From Pochonia chlamydosporia 170 (lineage: Eukaryota > Ascomycota > Sordariomycetes > Hypocreales > Clavicipitaceae): 64,000 nt of DNA. Below, piece by piece: positions 45,470-56,666 of the stretch. The position numbers were made by a program, and so were the translations under genes. The notes below the pieces were generated by a model that ran no database searches, was not told the DNA's origin, and was given only the letters and a program-made list of their open reading frames with translations. The stretch is taken from NCBI RefSeq assembly GCF_001653235.2, contig NC_035794.1, positions 2,170,001 to 2,234,000 of the forward strand, in the 5' to 3' direction. The first letter of the stretch is position 1, and the number at the start of each line of letters is the position of its first letter.

Positions 45470-45640
45470 CTAGAGTATGTTTGAGTATGTTTAAGTATGT
45501 TTGAGTATGTTTGAGTATGTTTAAGTATGTTCGAGTATGCTTGAGTATATCCTAGTATACTGGGTATATTTGCATATATCCAGTATGTTTGACTATCTCT
45601 GAGTATATTCAGTATAGCAGAATATGCTGCAGTATACCCA
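45470..45640. repeat. Degenerate decamer satellite (GAGTATGTTT)
   Basis: About six near-perfect units of a 10-bp word (GAGTATGTTT / TAAGTATGTT) occupy 45473-45540. They decay into GTATA-rich derivatives up to about 45640. The array borders the 5' end of the membrane ankyrin gene and contributes the first codons of the longer possible start. Confidence 0.8.
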
Positions 45641-45651
45641 GCATACGCAAG

Positions 45652-45760
45652 CTTCTTGATGCCGATATTAAGCGACAGATTCGGTGTCTCTGCCAGTTCG
45701 TAGTTCACCGATCTATCATGAGAGCTGAAGATTGATCCCCGGCTCCCTGGTCCAAGGTCT
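45652..45760 (-). pseudogene. Partial duplicate of the membrane ankyrin gene
   Basis: The 109 bp align to 44756-44868 with about a dozen substitutions and one 4-bp gap, and still read YELAETPNLSLNIGIKK on the - strand. Homology stops abruptly on both sides: at the decamer satellite on one side and at unrelated sequence on the other. It is therefore a remnant of a second gene copy or a local segment duplication. No functional protein is predicted. Confidence 0.72.
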
Positions 45761-46484
45761 TTCCGTATAGCTGAAGGTATCAAATACAAAAGAGTATCAC
45801 ATCAATTGACATGTACCGACGAGAGATTACAACCATGCCAACAGGCGTAATGGTCAGACAGGACGAAGCTGGCGAGAGTTCTCAAGCCGGTGGGTGGTGA
45901 GGAGCAGGTCGCGGTGCCTTGACGCAACTGGCAAGAACCATCAACACGAAAGGGGAAAGAAGGAAGGACCAGACAGACAGCATGAGGGACATGGAGCTCT
46001 CCCAAGCGGCAACGGCATGTTTAAACCTCCCAGTGCCAAAATCGACGAGGTTTTCCGCCCAACATCGCAGCCTTGAAGGCCCCAGGCACAGGCACATTTT
46101 AGCCGCCCACGTCAATGCACCTTTCAACAAACACCAACATCTCAGCCAATCATCCAACCAACAAGATCATCCAACATGCATATGCAATTGGCAATGCCCC
46201 ACTCAAGGCGGGCGTTTACATGATGCTTCATTTATTTTTATCAAATTTTGCTGAATTATGTGCATCATTACACAATGTGCCCGCTGCGGAGTGAGACACA
46301 ATCACGCCATGAACGGATATCCAGTATCATAGGAAATATATACATCTTAGTCTTCCCAAACACGGACGCCCCAATCCTGAAAAGAAAAACAGGTACATGC
46401 CACGCTGCCAACACGAACACAGATGCACCTGGAGATATATGTGGAGAGAAAAAAGAGATGCGCCGTCGTAATGCTTCCAATTCT
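45761..46484. other. Intergenic
   Basis: No gene seen. It lies between the partial duplicate and the 3' end of the second amino acid permease gene. Confidence 0.4.
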
Positions 46485-48375
46485 TCAATGTTTCCAGAAA
46501 CGCCACCACGGTCTATGCCCTTCGTCGCCACCTGCTTTCCTCGGCTTATCTCTACCGCGGATACGCCAAAAGTATACGGGGATGCCTGCTATGACGAAGC
46601 CTACTACGGCGATGGTTTGAATCGGGCGTGCAAAGACCGCCCTGCTCAGGAGGAAGAGACTGACACAGCAGAATATTATGGGGGTTGTAATCCACGTCTT
46701 GTACGGCCGCTCGAGCTGTGGTTCTTTGACGCGGAGGATGATTAGGCCGAGGACAGTGCAAAAATAGAATGTGTATCCAGCGACGCCGTAAAACGTGACA
46801 AGCGTGGGGAATTCGCCGACGATGCAGTATCCGCATGTGATGACGGCGTTTAGAATTAAGGCGTAGATGGGGGTAAAGAACAGGCCCATTTCTTCGTCTC
46901 CAAAGAAGGCGTGGATCCTTTTGGAGAGCCAGTTCCGAGTGCGTTGCGTGGTGAGGCTGGGATCCTGATTGTGAACACCGATTTTCCCAAAAACTCCTGG
47001 GATATAGCCCTCCTTGCCAGCAACGTAAACCAGGCGACCTGCGGTAAAGGTTGAAGAGTTGAGAGCGCCGAGACAGCTCGCGCTAACCATTAACGCAATC
47101 ACAATAGCGCCAACGGAGCCAAACACTTTGGAGCCAAACATGACGGCCACGGTATTCGAGCTATTGACTTGCTCAACGGGTAGAACGAGAAAGTATGCGA
47201 TATTGGCGAGCACATAGCTCACAATGACGAGGGGCATGGCCGAGTGAATGACCCTTGGAAGATCTCTGCTAGGATTTCGAAACTCGCCAACAACGTAGTT
47301 TGTCTGCATTACGATGTGTCAGTAAGTTGAGCTCACTCACAAAATTCACGTGTACAAGGAGGCCACTCACATTATCCCAGCCGTCGTACGCCCACAAGCC
47401 GCCGTATAGCGCAACAGCCCAGTCTGACAAGTCCAAAGAGGTGTCGTTGAACCAATCATGTGGTTTCCAAGCAGCGTCCTTCTCGCCCTTGAAGGTATAT
47501 CCCGTCACAGCTACCACTATGCCCACAACAGTAACAAATAGCAATGCCACAAACTTCAAAAACATGAGCACGTCGTTGATACGCGTGCCCATCCGTGTAG
47601 AAATGCAGTTGAAAAATGTAACCGTAAATATCCCCAGCAACGCCACAGACTTGTTCACCCATGGATTAACATGCTCTGCCTCGGCGCCAATGATGGCTCG
47701 AACAAAATACTCTCCCATGATGATAGCAATGATAGCAGCACTTCCGGGCTTCAACACCAAAACAGCCGTCCACGTAAACAAGAATCCAGCCAGCTCACCA
47801 AAGGTCTTGGCAAGATACACTTGCGCGCCGCCATTTAATGGTATTGCGCCTCCCAGTTCCGCATACGACGCGGCGCCCGTCCAGGCGAGAATTCCAGCAA
47901 CAACCCATACCACAATCGCTGCTCCCGGTGAGCCAACTTTGGAGCTGATTTGACTCGGTGATGAGAATATTCCGGATCCAATAATCAGGCCAATGATAAG
48001 CGACAGTCCGTTCAGGTATGTCAACGTCTTGTGCTTTTCCAATGATCCACCGCCGAGAGCACCACCCGACCGTGTGCCAGAAGTCGGCGCACCGATGGGC
48101 GCATATCCGCCTGCTCCTGTAGTTGAGCTTAAAGGGAACAGGTTCGCGGCGAAATCGAATGTCGATGATACCGAATACGATCGTCCTAACCTTCCGGCCG
48201 GGTTGTCGGCGTCTAAGGGGTCTTCCTCTTCTACTAGTGACAACCTCCGCGATGACGATATACTTTGTCTGGAAGAGACTTCCGATGCAGCACCGCCGTC
48301 TATCATGCTCGAACTCGCCAGTGACGCAAGCTCTAGGGAGTCTCGCGACTGCGATTGCACCGCATAAGGGGCCAT
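46485..48375 (-). CDS. LAT-type amino acid permease with long Ser-rich N-terminal tail
   Basis: APC-superfamily amino acid transporter, 607 residues in two exons: 48375-47371 and 47303-46485. The first ~120 residues are hydrophilic and Ser/Ala/Gly-rich (for example SSRQSISSSRRLSLVEEED) and form an unusually long cytosolic tail. Helix 1 follows with GLIIGSGIFSSPSQISSKVG, the broken-helix substrate loop of L-type carriers. AELGGAIPLNGGAQVYL and YGGLWAYDGWDN then TNYVVGEFRNP in helix 6 are also typical. Twelve membrane segments are expected, and the C-terminus ends in a basic/aromatic RPWWRFWKH. It resembles fungal low-affinity methionine or large-neutral amino acid permeases. The substrate is inferred. 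It is divergent from the FAM32A-like gene with a 744-bp shared promoter region. Confidence 0.88.
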
Positions 48376-49119
48376 CGCGAGCTCCCTGAGTGATGTACAG
48401 ATCTGCCCAAAGGGCGGGCTTTCGTTTAGGTCTGTTCGTCGCTAAGATAATGTAATATCGTACGGCGCAGGGTGATGACAGGCTAGCAACAGTAATTCAT
48501 GTCGGTAAACGCAAGCAAAAGCCAGAGTTCGATCGGCTGACAATGCGGGAGGCGGTGATGGTGGACCGCCAACAAAACAAGTTCTTGGGCTCGTGACGCT
48601 GCAGGGATATACAGAAAGGGCAACTGTAAAGCAAGGTCACCTCGTAAAGTCGCTGTGAGGATGACTGGTCTGAAAATAATTAAATCTAAAAGGCAGTTTG
48701 TCGGATGGAAGTGTCTCTTGAAAATAGCAAACAAGCCAAGCAGCAGGAGGCGCTTCGATTTTTCTCAATAGGAGACAAACGGGCCCTAGACAGGCTAGTA
48801 GCGGCTTGAGGGATGGAGGAAGGTGAAGTTGGACAGACACTCAGTCTGTGGTCAAAGGTACCTAGGTATCTGGGCATATCCAAGTATACACTAACACAGT
48901 TGAATATGCCTAAGCACACAACGCGATATGCAATACCTTTGACCCGCACTGGAAATGTCGCCTTGCGTGTCATTGGCTGTTTGTGCAAGGATGGGTTTCT
49001 GGGATCGATGAGCTGTCTGGCCCTGGCTCGATGACTAAGCAGGCAATGCCGCTTCAACTTGGACGTCAACTGTCGGTTGAGTTTCAGAGTCATACATTGT
49101 GACATTGCAGGACATCAGC
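48376..49119. other. Divergent promoter region, permease / FAM32A-like gene
   Basis: No coding sequence supported. It contains TACCTAGGTATCTGGG near 48859 and no clear TATA boxes. Confidence 0.4.
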
Positions 49120-49585
49120 ATGCCGTCTGGTGACTACACTGCTGTTGGCGGCGGCGCCCTCAAACTCAAAGGCGCCAAAGTCCAGAAAAAGAAGAAGAAG
49201 CGGGACAAGGCCGATTTAGAGAGGAACATATCAACTGGTCAGGGCTCTGTAACGAAAACAGACTCGCCTCCCACAACAGCCAAGCCAACAGATGATGCCG
49301 AGGAACAAAACAGCCATAGCGACAATGACACACCCGTGGCAATGAAGACCGAATCTGAGAGAAAGTACGACGAGATAAGAAAGAAAAGGGTACGCGCCCA
49401 TCCCCGACCGCCTCTCACCATGAAAATGTGACTGCTAATCTCCTTTATAGTTGCAGAAAATGGCTGAATCCTCAAGCTCTCGACCAGAACTCCTCAAAAC
49501 GCACAAGGAACGGGTTGAAGAACTCAACACCTACTTATCAAAATTGAGTGAGCATCATGATATGCCCAAGATTGGGCCTGGTTAA
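49120..49585 (+). CDS. FAM32A-like protein (DUF1754)
   Basis: A small nuclear-type protein of 134 residues in two exons, 49120-49389 and 49451-49585. It starts [18 protein letters not shown], the family's N-terminal KLKG signature, followed by a lysine run ([11 protein letters not shown]). An acidic, variable middle follows. The C-terminal block [17 protein letters not shown] then [11 protein letters not shown] is the most conserved part of FAM32A proteins from fungi to animals. Human FAM32A has been seen in the catalytic spliceosome, where it contacts the 5' exon region. A comparable role in pre-mRNA splicing is plausible here. The acceptor of the only intron is either before TTGCAG or after it, which changes two residues. 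Upstream non-ATG extension of the frame is ignored. Confidence 0.9.
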
Positions 49586-50027
49586 GACGGCATGCCATTG
49601 AATGGGAACTGGACGATTGGGTACGGAGTTGTGGCGTTCTGATTATATACCCTTCAATAAAATCATAGTCATTTGGTAATCACCGTACCGCAAGGTTTCA
49701 TGCAAAAGCTTTGAAGCCACCAAAGTTGTAAATTTTTTGCAGCAATCTGCACGCTTGTGGCAAACAAATCACTATTCTATCTGCTCATGCCATTGCCAGC
49801 CCTTGTCAATCTCATCCATTTTTCTCTCCGCCTTTTCGCAAATGTGTAAAACATTGGCATCCGCGTGCCTGTAGTCTATTTTTGCCATTCGTGATGTGCA
49901 AGTGAACAATTAAGGAGAGTCGTCAAATCATAAGTGTGATCCAAAAAGAAAGCAAATCGCCAAGCCATGCGTAGTAATTAAAATCAAAATCAACGAAAAT
50001 GAGAAATCAGAAACTAGAACCCCATGG
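49586..50027. other. Short intergenic between convergent genes
   Basis: Contains the A/T-rich 3' flanks of the FAM32A-like gene and of the Ser/Thr-rich protein gene. Nothing else seen. Confidence 0.45.
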
Positions 50028-51590
50028 TTAGATAAATACCATGCCGACTGCAAGTGCTCCAAGCGTCAATGCGAGCATTACATGGCCATGAGATTTAGAG
50101 GCCGCGTTCTGAAGCTGTGGCCCAGAGCTGCTGCTGGACTTGTCAGTTGGCACAATGGCGACCCACGACGTAGATGTAATGGTGAGAGTGCCGCCATCGG
50201 GCAATGTAGTGGTCAATGTCTGAGCTACAGGGCTGGTCGTTGCGATTCGGCCAGTCGTGATGGTCTTCTGAATCTTGGACGTAGTGCTTTCTGCCGTAGT
50301 AGCCGTCGTTTTTTCTAAGCCAGTGTCAGCAGTTGTTTTATAGACTCTTCGCAGCACAAGAAAACGAAATATCCCGGTATTCTAAAGTGGAAACGCAATG
50401 GTAAAGACTGGCAATCCAAAAGCAAACGCATAACGAGGGCTGTGGACGTAGGCACCCACCAGGAGGTAAGGAAGACGTGGAGGTCTCAGATGGAGCTGGA
50501 GGTACCAACAGTTAGACCCTGGATCAAGCATGCACATTGCTGGGTAAATAATCATGCACGTTACAGGCAAATCAGAAAATGTGGTCATGGAATGTTTAGC
50601 AAATCAAGCGCCAGAAAGTCAATGTGCTGGGTTTGGAGTGAAGCAATGGGTCATGAAGGTCATCGACGCAATGGGAGAGGAAGTGATGGCGCTGGTTGTA
50701 TGACCCACTGGAAGAAACGCCCGAAGCCCTGGTACTGGATGATTCTAGCAGAGAAGAAGAGGGAGAAGAAGACTTGGGAGGTAAAGAGGAGGTATGATCT
50801 TTTGGCAACGTACTGGAAGAGGACACTGGAGGAACACTGGAGGAAGAAGATTGGGAGACAGTCTCGTGTCTCGTCGACGACGTACCAGAGGAAGTGGATT
50901 CCGGAGTGCGGGAGGTGGTCGAGGTGCTTGTGGGAGTCGAGCTTGGTGTTGTAGAGGTTGCAGGTGTTGTGTGAGTTGACGGTGATGGAGAGCTGGTCGA
51001 CGTTTCCTGAATACTAGTAGGGGTTGATGTTGAAGTGTGACTAGTAGTTGACGGAGGAGGGGTGCTTGTCGTGGTCTCATCTGGGATTGTTCATATGTCA
51101 GACTCAAGCCTTGAGCTTCGTATATATGGAAAGGGCAATGCTTACCTTTGGGCGACGTCGTGGTCACAGGTGGGTTGGTAGTCGATTGTTCTGATCTGGC
51201 ACCAGAGCCGCCTTGCTCTGATGTCTGCCCAGGTGTTGTAGCATTGGTTACTGAAGCATCAGCACGCTTTCCGAGAAACGAACGAGCGGTTTTTGTGTGA
51301 AAATGATCGTTTCCACGAGCCCATCCTAGGCATGATGAAGGAAGGGACGGGTCCTTAGCCAAAGCTAATCCAAATCCAATAACCACACTCAGCATCAGAA
51401 TCATCACCAGTCGCTTCCGGGATGACATCTTTCCAGAATCCGGGGAGGTCTCCAGCTGGCAAGGTGCTAGTCCGGTCCGAGTCTGGTCAAGTCCAGGCGA
51501 GATGAATGGAATCTTCTCCTCTTCTTGTGTCCTCAGTAGTCCTGCCTCAAGTTGGGCATCGCCATGGTCTTTCAGGTTGACGGCAGGCAT
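50028..51590 (-). CDS. Ser/Thr-rich, mucin-like cell-surface protein
   Basis: Probable glycosylated surface protein, about 367 residues in the model 51590-51146, 51080-50709, 50314-50028. The last intron (about 390 nt) is uncertain and may hide an exon. A hydrophobic stretch KRLVMILMLSVVIGFGLALA lies at residues 58-77. If translation starts at the internal ATG 51428 it is a signal peptide, and with the upstream start it is a signal anchor with a 54-residue cytosolic tail. The central 200 residues are almost entirely Ser, Thr and Pro, suited to dense O-mannosylation. The C-terminus ends in a hydrophobic LALTLGALAVGMVFI, which could be a GPI-attachment signal or a membrane helix. Function unknown. 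Wall sensors and adhesins share this architecture. Confidence 0.65.
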
Positions 51591-54500
51591 CGTGAGAGGT
51601 TGCGCTGGGAGTAATGGGAGTTATGTAGCTGCTGCCGCACCTGATGCAAAGGTCAAAAAAGCAACGTACTCCTTTCTCCGGAAGCAAAAAGAGGACAAAG
51701 AGGGTCAAGTAGAGCTAGAGCGGTTGGGCCGCTGGGGCAGACGGCGCTCAACGTACTCTGTACACAGATGTATCTTCACCCCTCTTGCCTTCCGGGACCA
51801 AGGAATATAAAGCGGAGAGTTGAAGGGGTGTGAAATCGTAAAGCTGCACCTTGGGGCCGGAGACAAAAAGGTGTGAGCTCAAGACTTATGCCTGTTGAAG
51901 AGAAACTTTGAAAGTGGTAAAGATGGCGGAGCTGGCTGGTCTTCTTTCGCCACAGTACACGGAAACGGGCCAGTCGGACGTTTGGACGCAAACAAGACAA
52001 GATATGTTGAAAGCAAGCAGTGTGACCAACCTCCTAAACAGTGAGGAAGAGATAACCAAGTTAGGGCAAAGGGTGCTCTATGGCGTCGAGTATCTTGTGT
52101 TGAGGTGATGTGACAATTATGCGATCTGAGCTTGCTCATCAAGCGGGGACACCTTTTCGTCAGCCAAGCCCGAGGCGCGATTTAGCAAGAACCGGTAGCG
52201 ATAGAGTTCTGTCTGTTTTCCCGGGTGTCCATACAGGGAAGAAAATCTCAAGCTTGGGGTGGTGATAGATTCTAGTTCCAGCCTCCTACGGTTCAAGATC
52301 AGCGAGTGAGAATGAAGAAACGGGGATCTGACAGGTTGAAAGAACGGCCTACATGCACTTTATGCAGAAAGTATCCAGTGGAGCCGGATCAGCATAGAGT
52401 TGGGTTGTACGACGTGTGTTGCAACCTCTGGTGGAGAACAGACAATCAGAACCGATATCAGCCTCTGGGGGCAGTGTGGCCGTGATAATATTGAACGAGA
52501 CGATCAAATGGCGACGCGGTATCGAAGCCAACTCCCGCCACGACAAAACGAGACGGGGGCGTATGCCAGTTGAGGTTGATGGTGTTGTTATTACGGGATA
52601 GGGCGAAAGACTAAAAATCCACAGAACCGAGCCACCTTAAATGGACTTCTGGCCTGAGAGAACCAAAACAAGAATACTATTGGCAGAAAGTGCTTTGCCA
52701 AAAAAAAAGGTCAGCCAGTAGTCGAGGTTGAAATATGAAAGGGAATCCTAGACGGTGAGGTGAAAATGGAACATCCGAGCTGAATGTCGTCTACGAATGC
52801 GGTTCTGCCATGGGTTTGGTCCGGCAGCGCCCAACTCTGACACACTCTGCACACACCCACCAGCCTGAAGCGAAATGGTGCAGATACTTCCAAGACAGAT
52901 TCTCTTCATCGATGCAGGTCGACCAGACGGCGGTTCACCAGGAAAACAGCTCCCGGTCTGGTCTGGTCTGATCCATGCAATACGGGCATGGTGCGGCTCA
53001 GCATCGATGCTTCGCAAGGCAGGGAATAAACCTGAATTGCATTGGCACGGCTCGTTGACTAGTCTTCTTTGCCCCCACTTGCAACAGTCATTGAGCTCCA
53101 ATGTTCCGGTCTTTTCGTGAATGAATGCCCTTGTTGAGAGTGTCTCTTCGGAATCCACAACTCCAACCGACAGGGGCAACGTCCAGCCAAGACGCCACCC
53201 AATGGTGTCGACGCCGTTCGGATGGGCCAAGTCAACTGGTGAGTGGGCCACGTCCTCAGAGGTTGGATGGGACACACAGAGCTCGCCCTGGTCCTTGGGC
53301 TCCTCCATCTTGATGCAGTGGGCTGATACTGTTGATGCTCCTTTTACGCATGGAAAATGCGAGGGCTGGAAACCTTGGCTGACCCTTATTGGACCTTCCT
53401 GATGACCGCCTCTTACACATCCGAAGAATGTGTCTAGAAAGCCTTGACGACCCAGACCGGCGGTGCTGGCATCCGATATTTGATTTGCAGGGCTACACGC
53501 CTGGCCGGACAAGTGGTGTTGGCTATGAACTGCTCTTGGGAGCAATTGCAATTGGAACAGACTCAATAAATTGCCCACTAGAGATCTGGTAGTCTCTTGC
53601 AAGTTCCTAGTGACATCATTGTCAAGCTTGTGGTGTGGATTGGTTCCCAAACTGGAGCCTGCACCGGTAAACCTTCGTTGTCCATGGGAAACCAGGCTTG
53701 GGGCAATCCGGTCGCTCTGTCGTAGCTGTTCTTTGTGAAGGGGGCGAAGGCTCGTATTTTCTCCCGCAATCGTGATACGAAGAGTCCAAAGGTGACGCGA
53801 CCAAAGGAAAGTCAAACAGCCGCTGGTGGCCAATTGCACAGCCGCCTCCGTATTCCCCCAATTGTCTGATTGATTCAGCCAATGCTGGCCACATGCAATA
53901 CTGGAGACACATTGTTCTGTCGTGTTTCACCCTTTACCACCTCCCACACTCAGCACGGGCCAAGCCGGGCATCATCACGGCCTGCGTTCTAAACGCTGCA
54001 GTCACTGTGTCTGCGAAACGCAACAATGCGGCAAGAAACGAGCATCCGAAATGCAGTCTGAAGAGTTTTAGCTGATTAGATCAGAAGCAAGTTACCTTCT
54101 CATGTATGTGGTGGTATACCTGGCCACGTCGACAAAGTGCAGCATGGTGATATTCCATGCATTGACTCAATTCCTGCGAGTAGTGTCTCCGGCGGAGTTC
54201 ATTGAAAATGGTAGATGCCGACCTGCCATCCTACTCTAGCTGTGGAGTGCTACGGAGTACTCTGTCCATTATTTTGAATGTTCAGAGCTGCCAAGCCGCT
54301 ACACCGATCAGTTCGCTCATCGAGCCCACCTTGTGAGACCTGTCAGCATCACGCCACAGCGTTTACTCATCATGAATGAAAGATGGCTGCTAGTGCCGAG
54401 GTCGTGGTCATTGTATGTCCACTTTCCGAGTGTAGAGACAAGATTCAAGTCTTTGTCTATCAAGGATCCAACACTTTGGCGAACGGAACGAATTGAAGCT

Positions 54501-56666
54501 TTCAAAGGCGACATCCCCACCATATTGGCCAAGAAACAAGTATCAGTGTCCTGTCCTCCGTATCTACCAATTTTAGTATCTCGTTTTTAATGATGCTCCC
54601 AGTCTTGTTCACCTGGCCGAAGCTTGCAAACGAAGCCATCCCTGTAACCCAAGAGAATAATAAATTGGGGTCTCTGGGATTGCCGATGGGCAATGCCTCC
54701 GCCCGTATTTTGAAGACACCTGGTCACAGAGCAGATGTCAGCACTTCATACTCAATGAAGGCATGTTATTGCCGTGTGTTGAACCGGTCGGTTGCTATCA
54801 CCCGGAAGATGTCCGCCAGAATGTTCCAGCCCGTTCATGACCTGCAGAATACGGATTATCTGGTACTTCAGTCAAGATGGTCGATTCAGAAAAAGAAAAT
54901 GGCTGCTGAAAGTAAAGCCCGGAATCCGCCAACACACCGAATCTAGCGTCGAATGCTACCCCTTGCAACCTTGCAACCTGATCCTTGGCAACTACTTCGG
55001 CATGAGATCCCGGAGCTTCGTCCAAGGTCCACTGCCGATGATAACTGGCGTGGTTGTGCAATTAGATTGGCCACAGGTGGAACAAAAAACCGACGATACC
55101 AAACACCCGGTGCAGGTTTTGCACGTATCTGTCCGCTGTGGTTCAGGATACGATGAGTGGCCAAGTCTTCCGGAACATGAGAGGGTGCTGGCATCTTAAT
55201 TTAGATATTGAGGCGCAGTCATGGTGCCTTGGACACAAGATCTGAGTTCCCAAGTTGACAATGCGTGGCTTTCGTGGCTGGTGATGTGGCTTTTTGGTTG
55301 CACAAGGAGGTCAATTGTCTCTGGCAGAATTCCAAGGCACCTCCCATTGACATGTTGGGTACTTGTATTTTTATCCCTTTGCATCAACAGAAGGATTTCG
55401 AGTGTATGGGAGAAATGGAGGGCAAATAATTGCGACCAGCTGCGTCCATGAAGGGTCTACAAGTTTAGGTTTCAAAATTGACTCAAATGGACACCTGGGC
55501 ATTCTTTGACTAGAGGGACCAGACAGGAAGGCGCGACGTCTCGTTCTTGTTCTCACGTTGGTGACGTGTCTCTGCCATCCAAGGCTGCACGATTTGTGAC
55601 AAGGAGGGGAGTTACTCATAAAATATTACCACCTATGCTCTCTGACGTAAGGAAGGTTTAGACCGCTGAAATATCTTTTCTTTGGGGAAGCACAAATGTT
55701 GTGCTTCAGGATCATAATAAAGCAAGGTAAAACATTAGTCTTTGCATGAGTATCGGCGGCCTTGCACATCAACGACGTCCTATTGCAATCCACGCTGCGA
55801 CAGCCATGGATTTCACATCTTTGTTCTTATCGTTTTAAAACAAGACAAATATCCATATTCGGATCACCGTGATGCCCACGCAAATGACATGTCAAGTGGG
55901 CTATTTTTCTATTTTGACCTGTCGTCAGCTACCCTACACAAGCAGGTGTGCTGAGTGGGCAAATTTTATATTGGCAAAGATTGATTACGGCGCCCAAGAA
56001 CATTGTGATTAAGTTGAATATTGTCATTGATGTAGTGTACGTATTTTGATTTAATCATGAGGCGTCCAAGGTCGCAAGAAAGAAGAAGGCAAGAATAGTA
56101 ATGCTGAACGTCGAGGTTGAACTCAGTCTCCCATTAGCAAGTGATGTATGCAGCACCACCGTATTATTGGCTACTGACAAGCCACGTGGAAGGAATAAAA
56201 TGAAGCGAAGAAATAATTCTCTTCATTTAAATGCAATATTTGCGGATTGAATATGAACACATTATGTCTTTCCAAGACTGAACTTCGAATGCCAAGCGAC
56301 TTGGCAAGTGGTTCACTGCAACTGTTGCAACTCAAAGTTCCACATTTCAGATGTTCAATGTTGAGTTGTCTGGTTGCGACGCGACGCCTCCAAATGCGCA
56401 CACGCTGCTCGATTGCATGCATGTGACGACAAGCTCCATTTCCCCCAACCCAGCTTTCAATCAAGACTTTTTCTCACACACCGTGACAACCTGACTTGTA
56501 GCATTTGCAGCCAGATCGATGCGATTTTAGCATTTTCGTTGAGTCCCTCACCCGCGGCAATTCGTATTCCCATCACGATCCCTGTTTCTCGCCGACCGCA
56601 ACCTGTTGGGATACCTGTAGCCGTCGATGATTCCCCTCGAGCGACCCGACTTGTCGAGCTTGCCAA
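51591..56666. other. Gene-free stretch, about 5 kb
   Basis: No supportable gene on either strand. A 363-codon frame (53839-52748, -) has no ATG near its start and is Cys/His/Trp/Arg-rich like non-coding sequence. Frames around 54.3-55.2 kb are fragmentary on both strands. I saw no transposon terminal repeats. The last few hundred bases form the leader of the dolichol kinase gene. Confidence 0.35.

Noticed and set aside
46248..46745. 165-codon + frame opposite the permease 3' end
   Set aside because: Antisense shadow of the permease last exon without domain features.
50442..50954. 170-codon + frame with Arg/Trp/Lys-rich product
   Set aside because: It is the complement of the Ser/Thr-rich exon. 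Its composition is what antisense reading of TCN/ACN repeats produces.
52748..53839. 363-codon open frame on the - strand
   Set aside because: Begins with GTG and not ATG, and is Cys/His/Trp/Arg-rich without any recognisable motif. Kept only as a curiosity among the findings.
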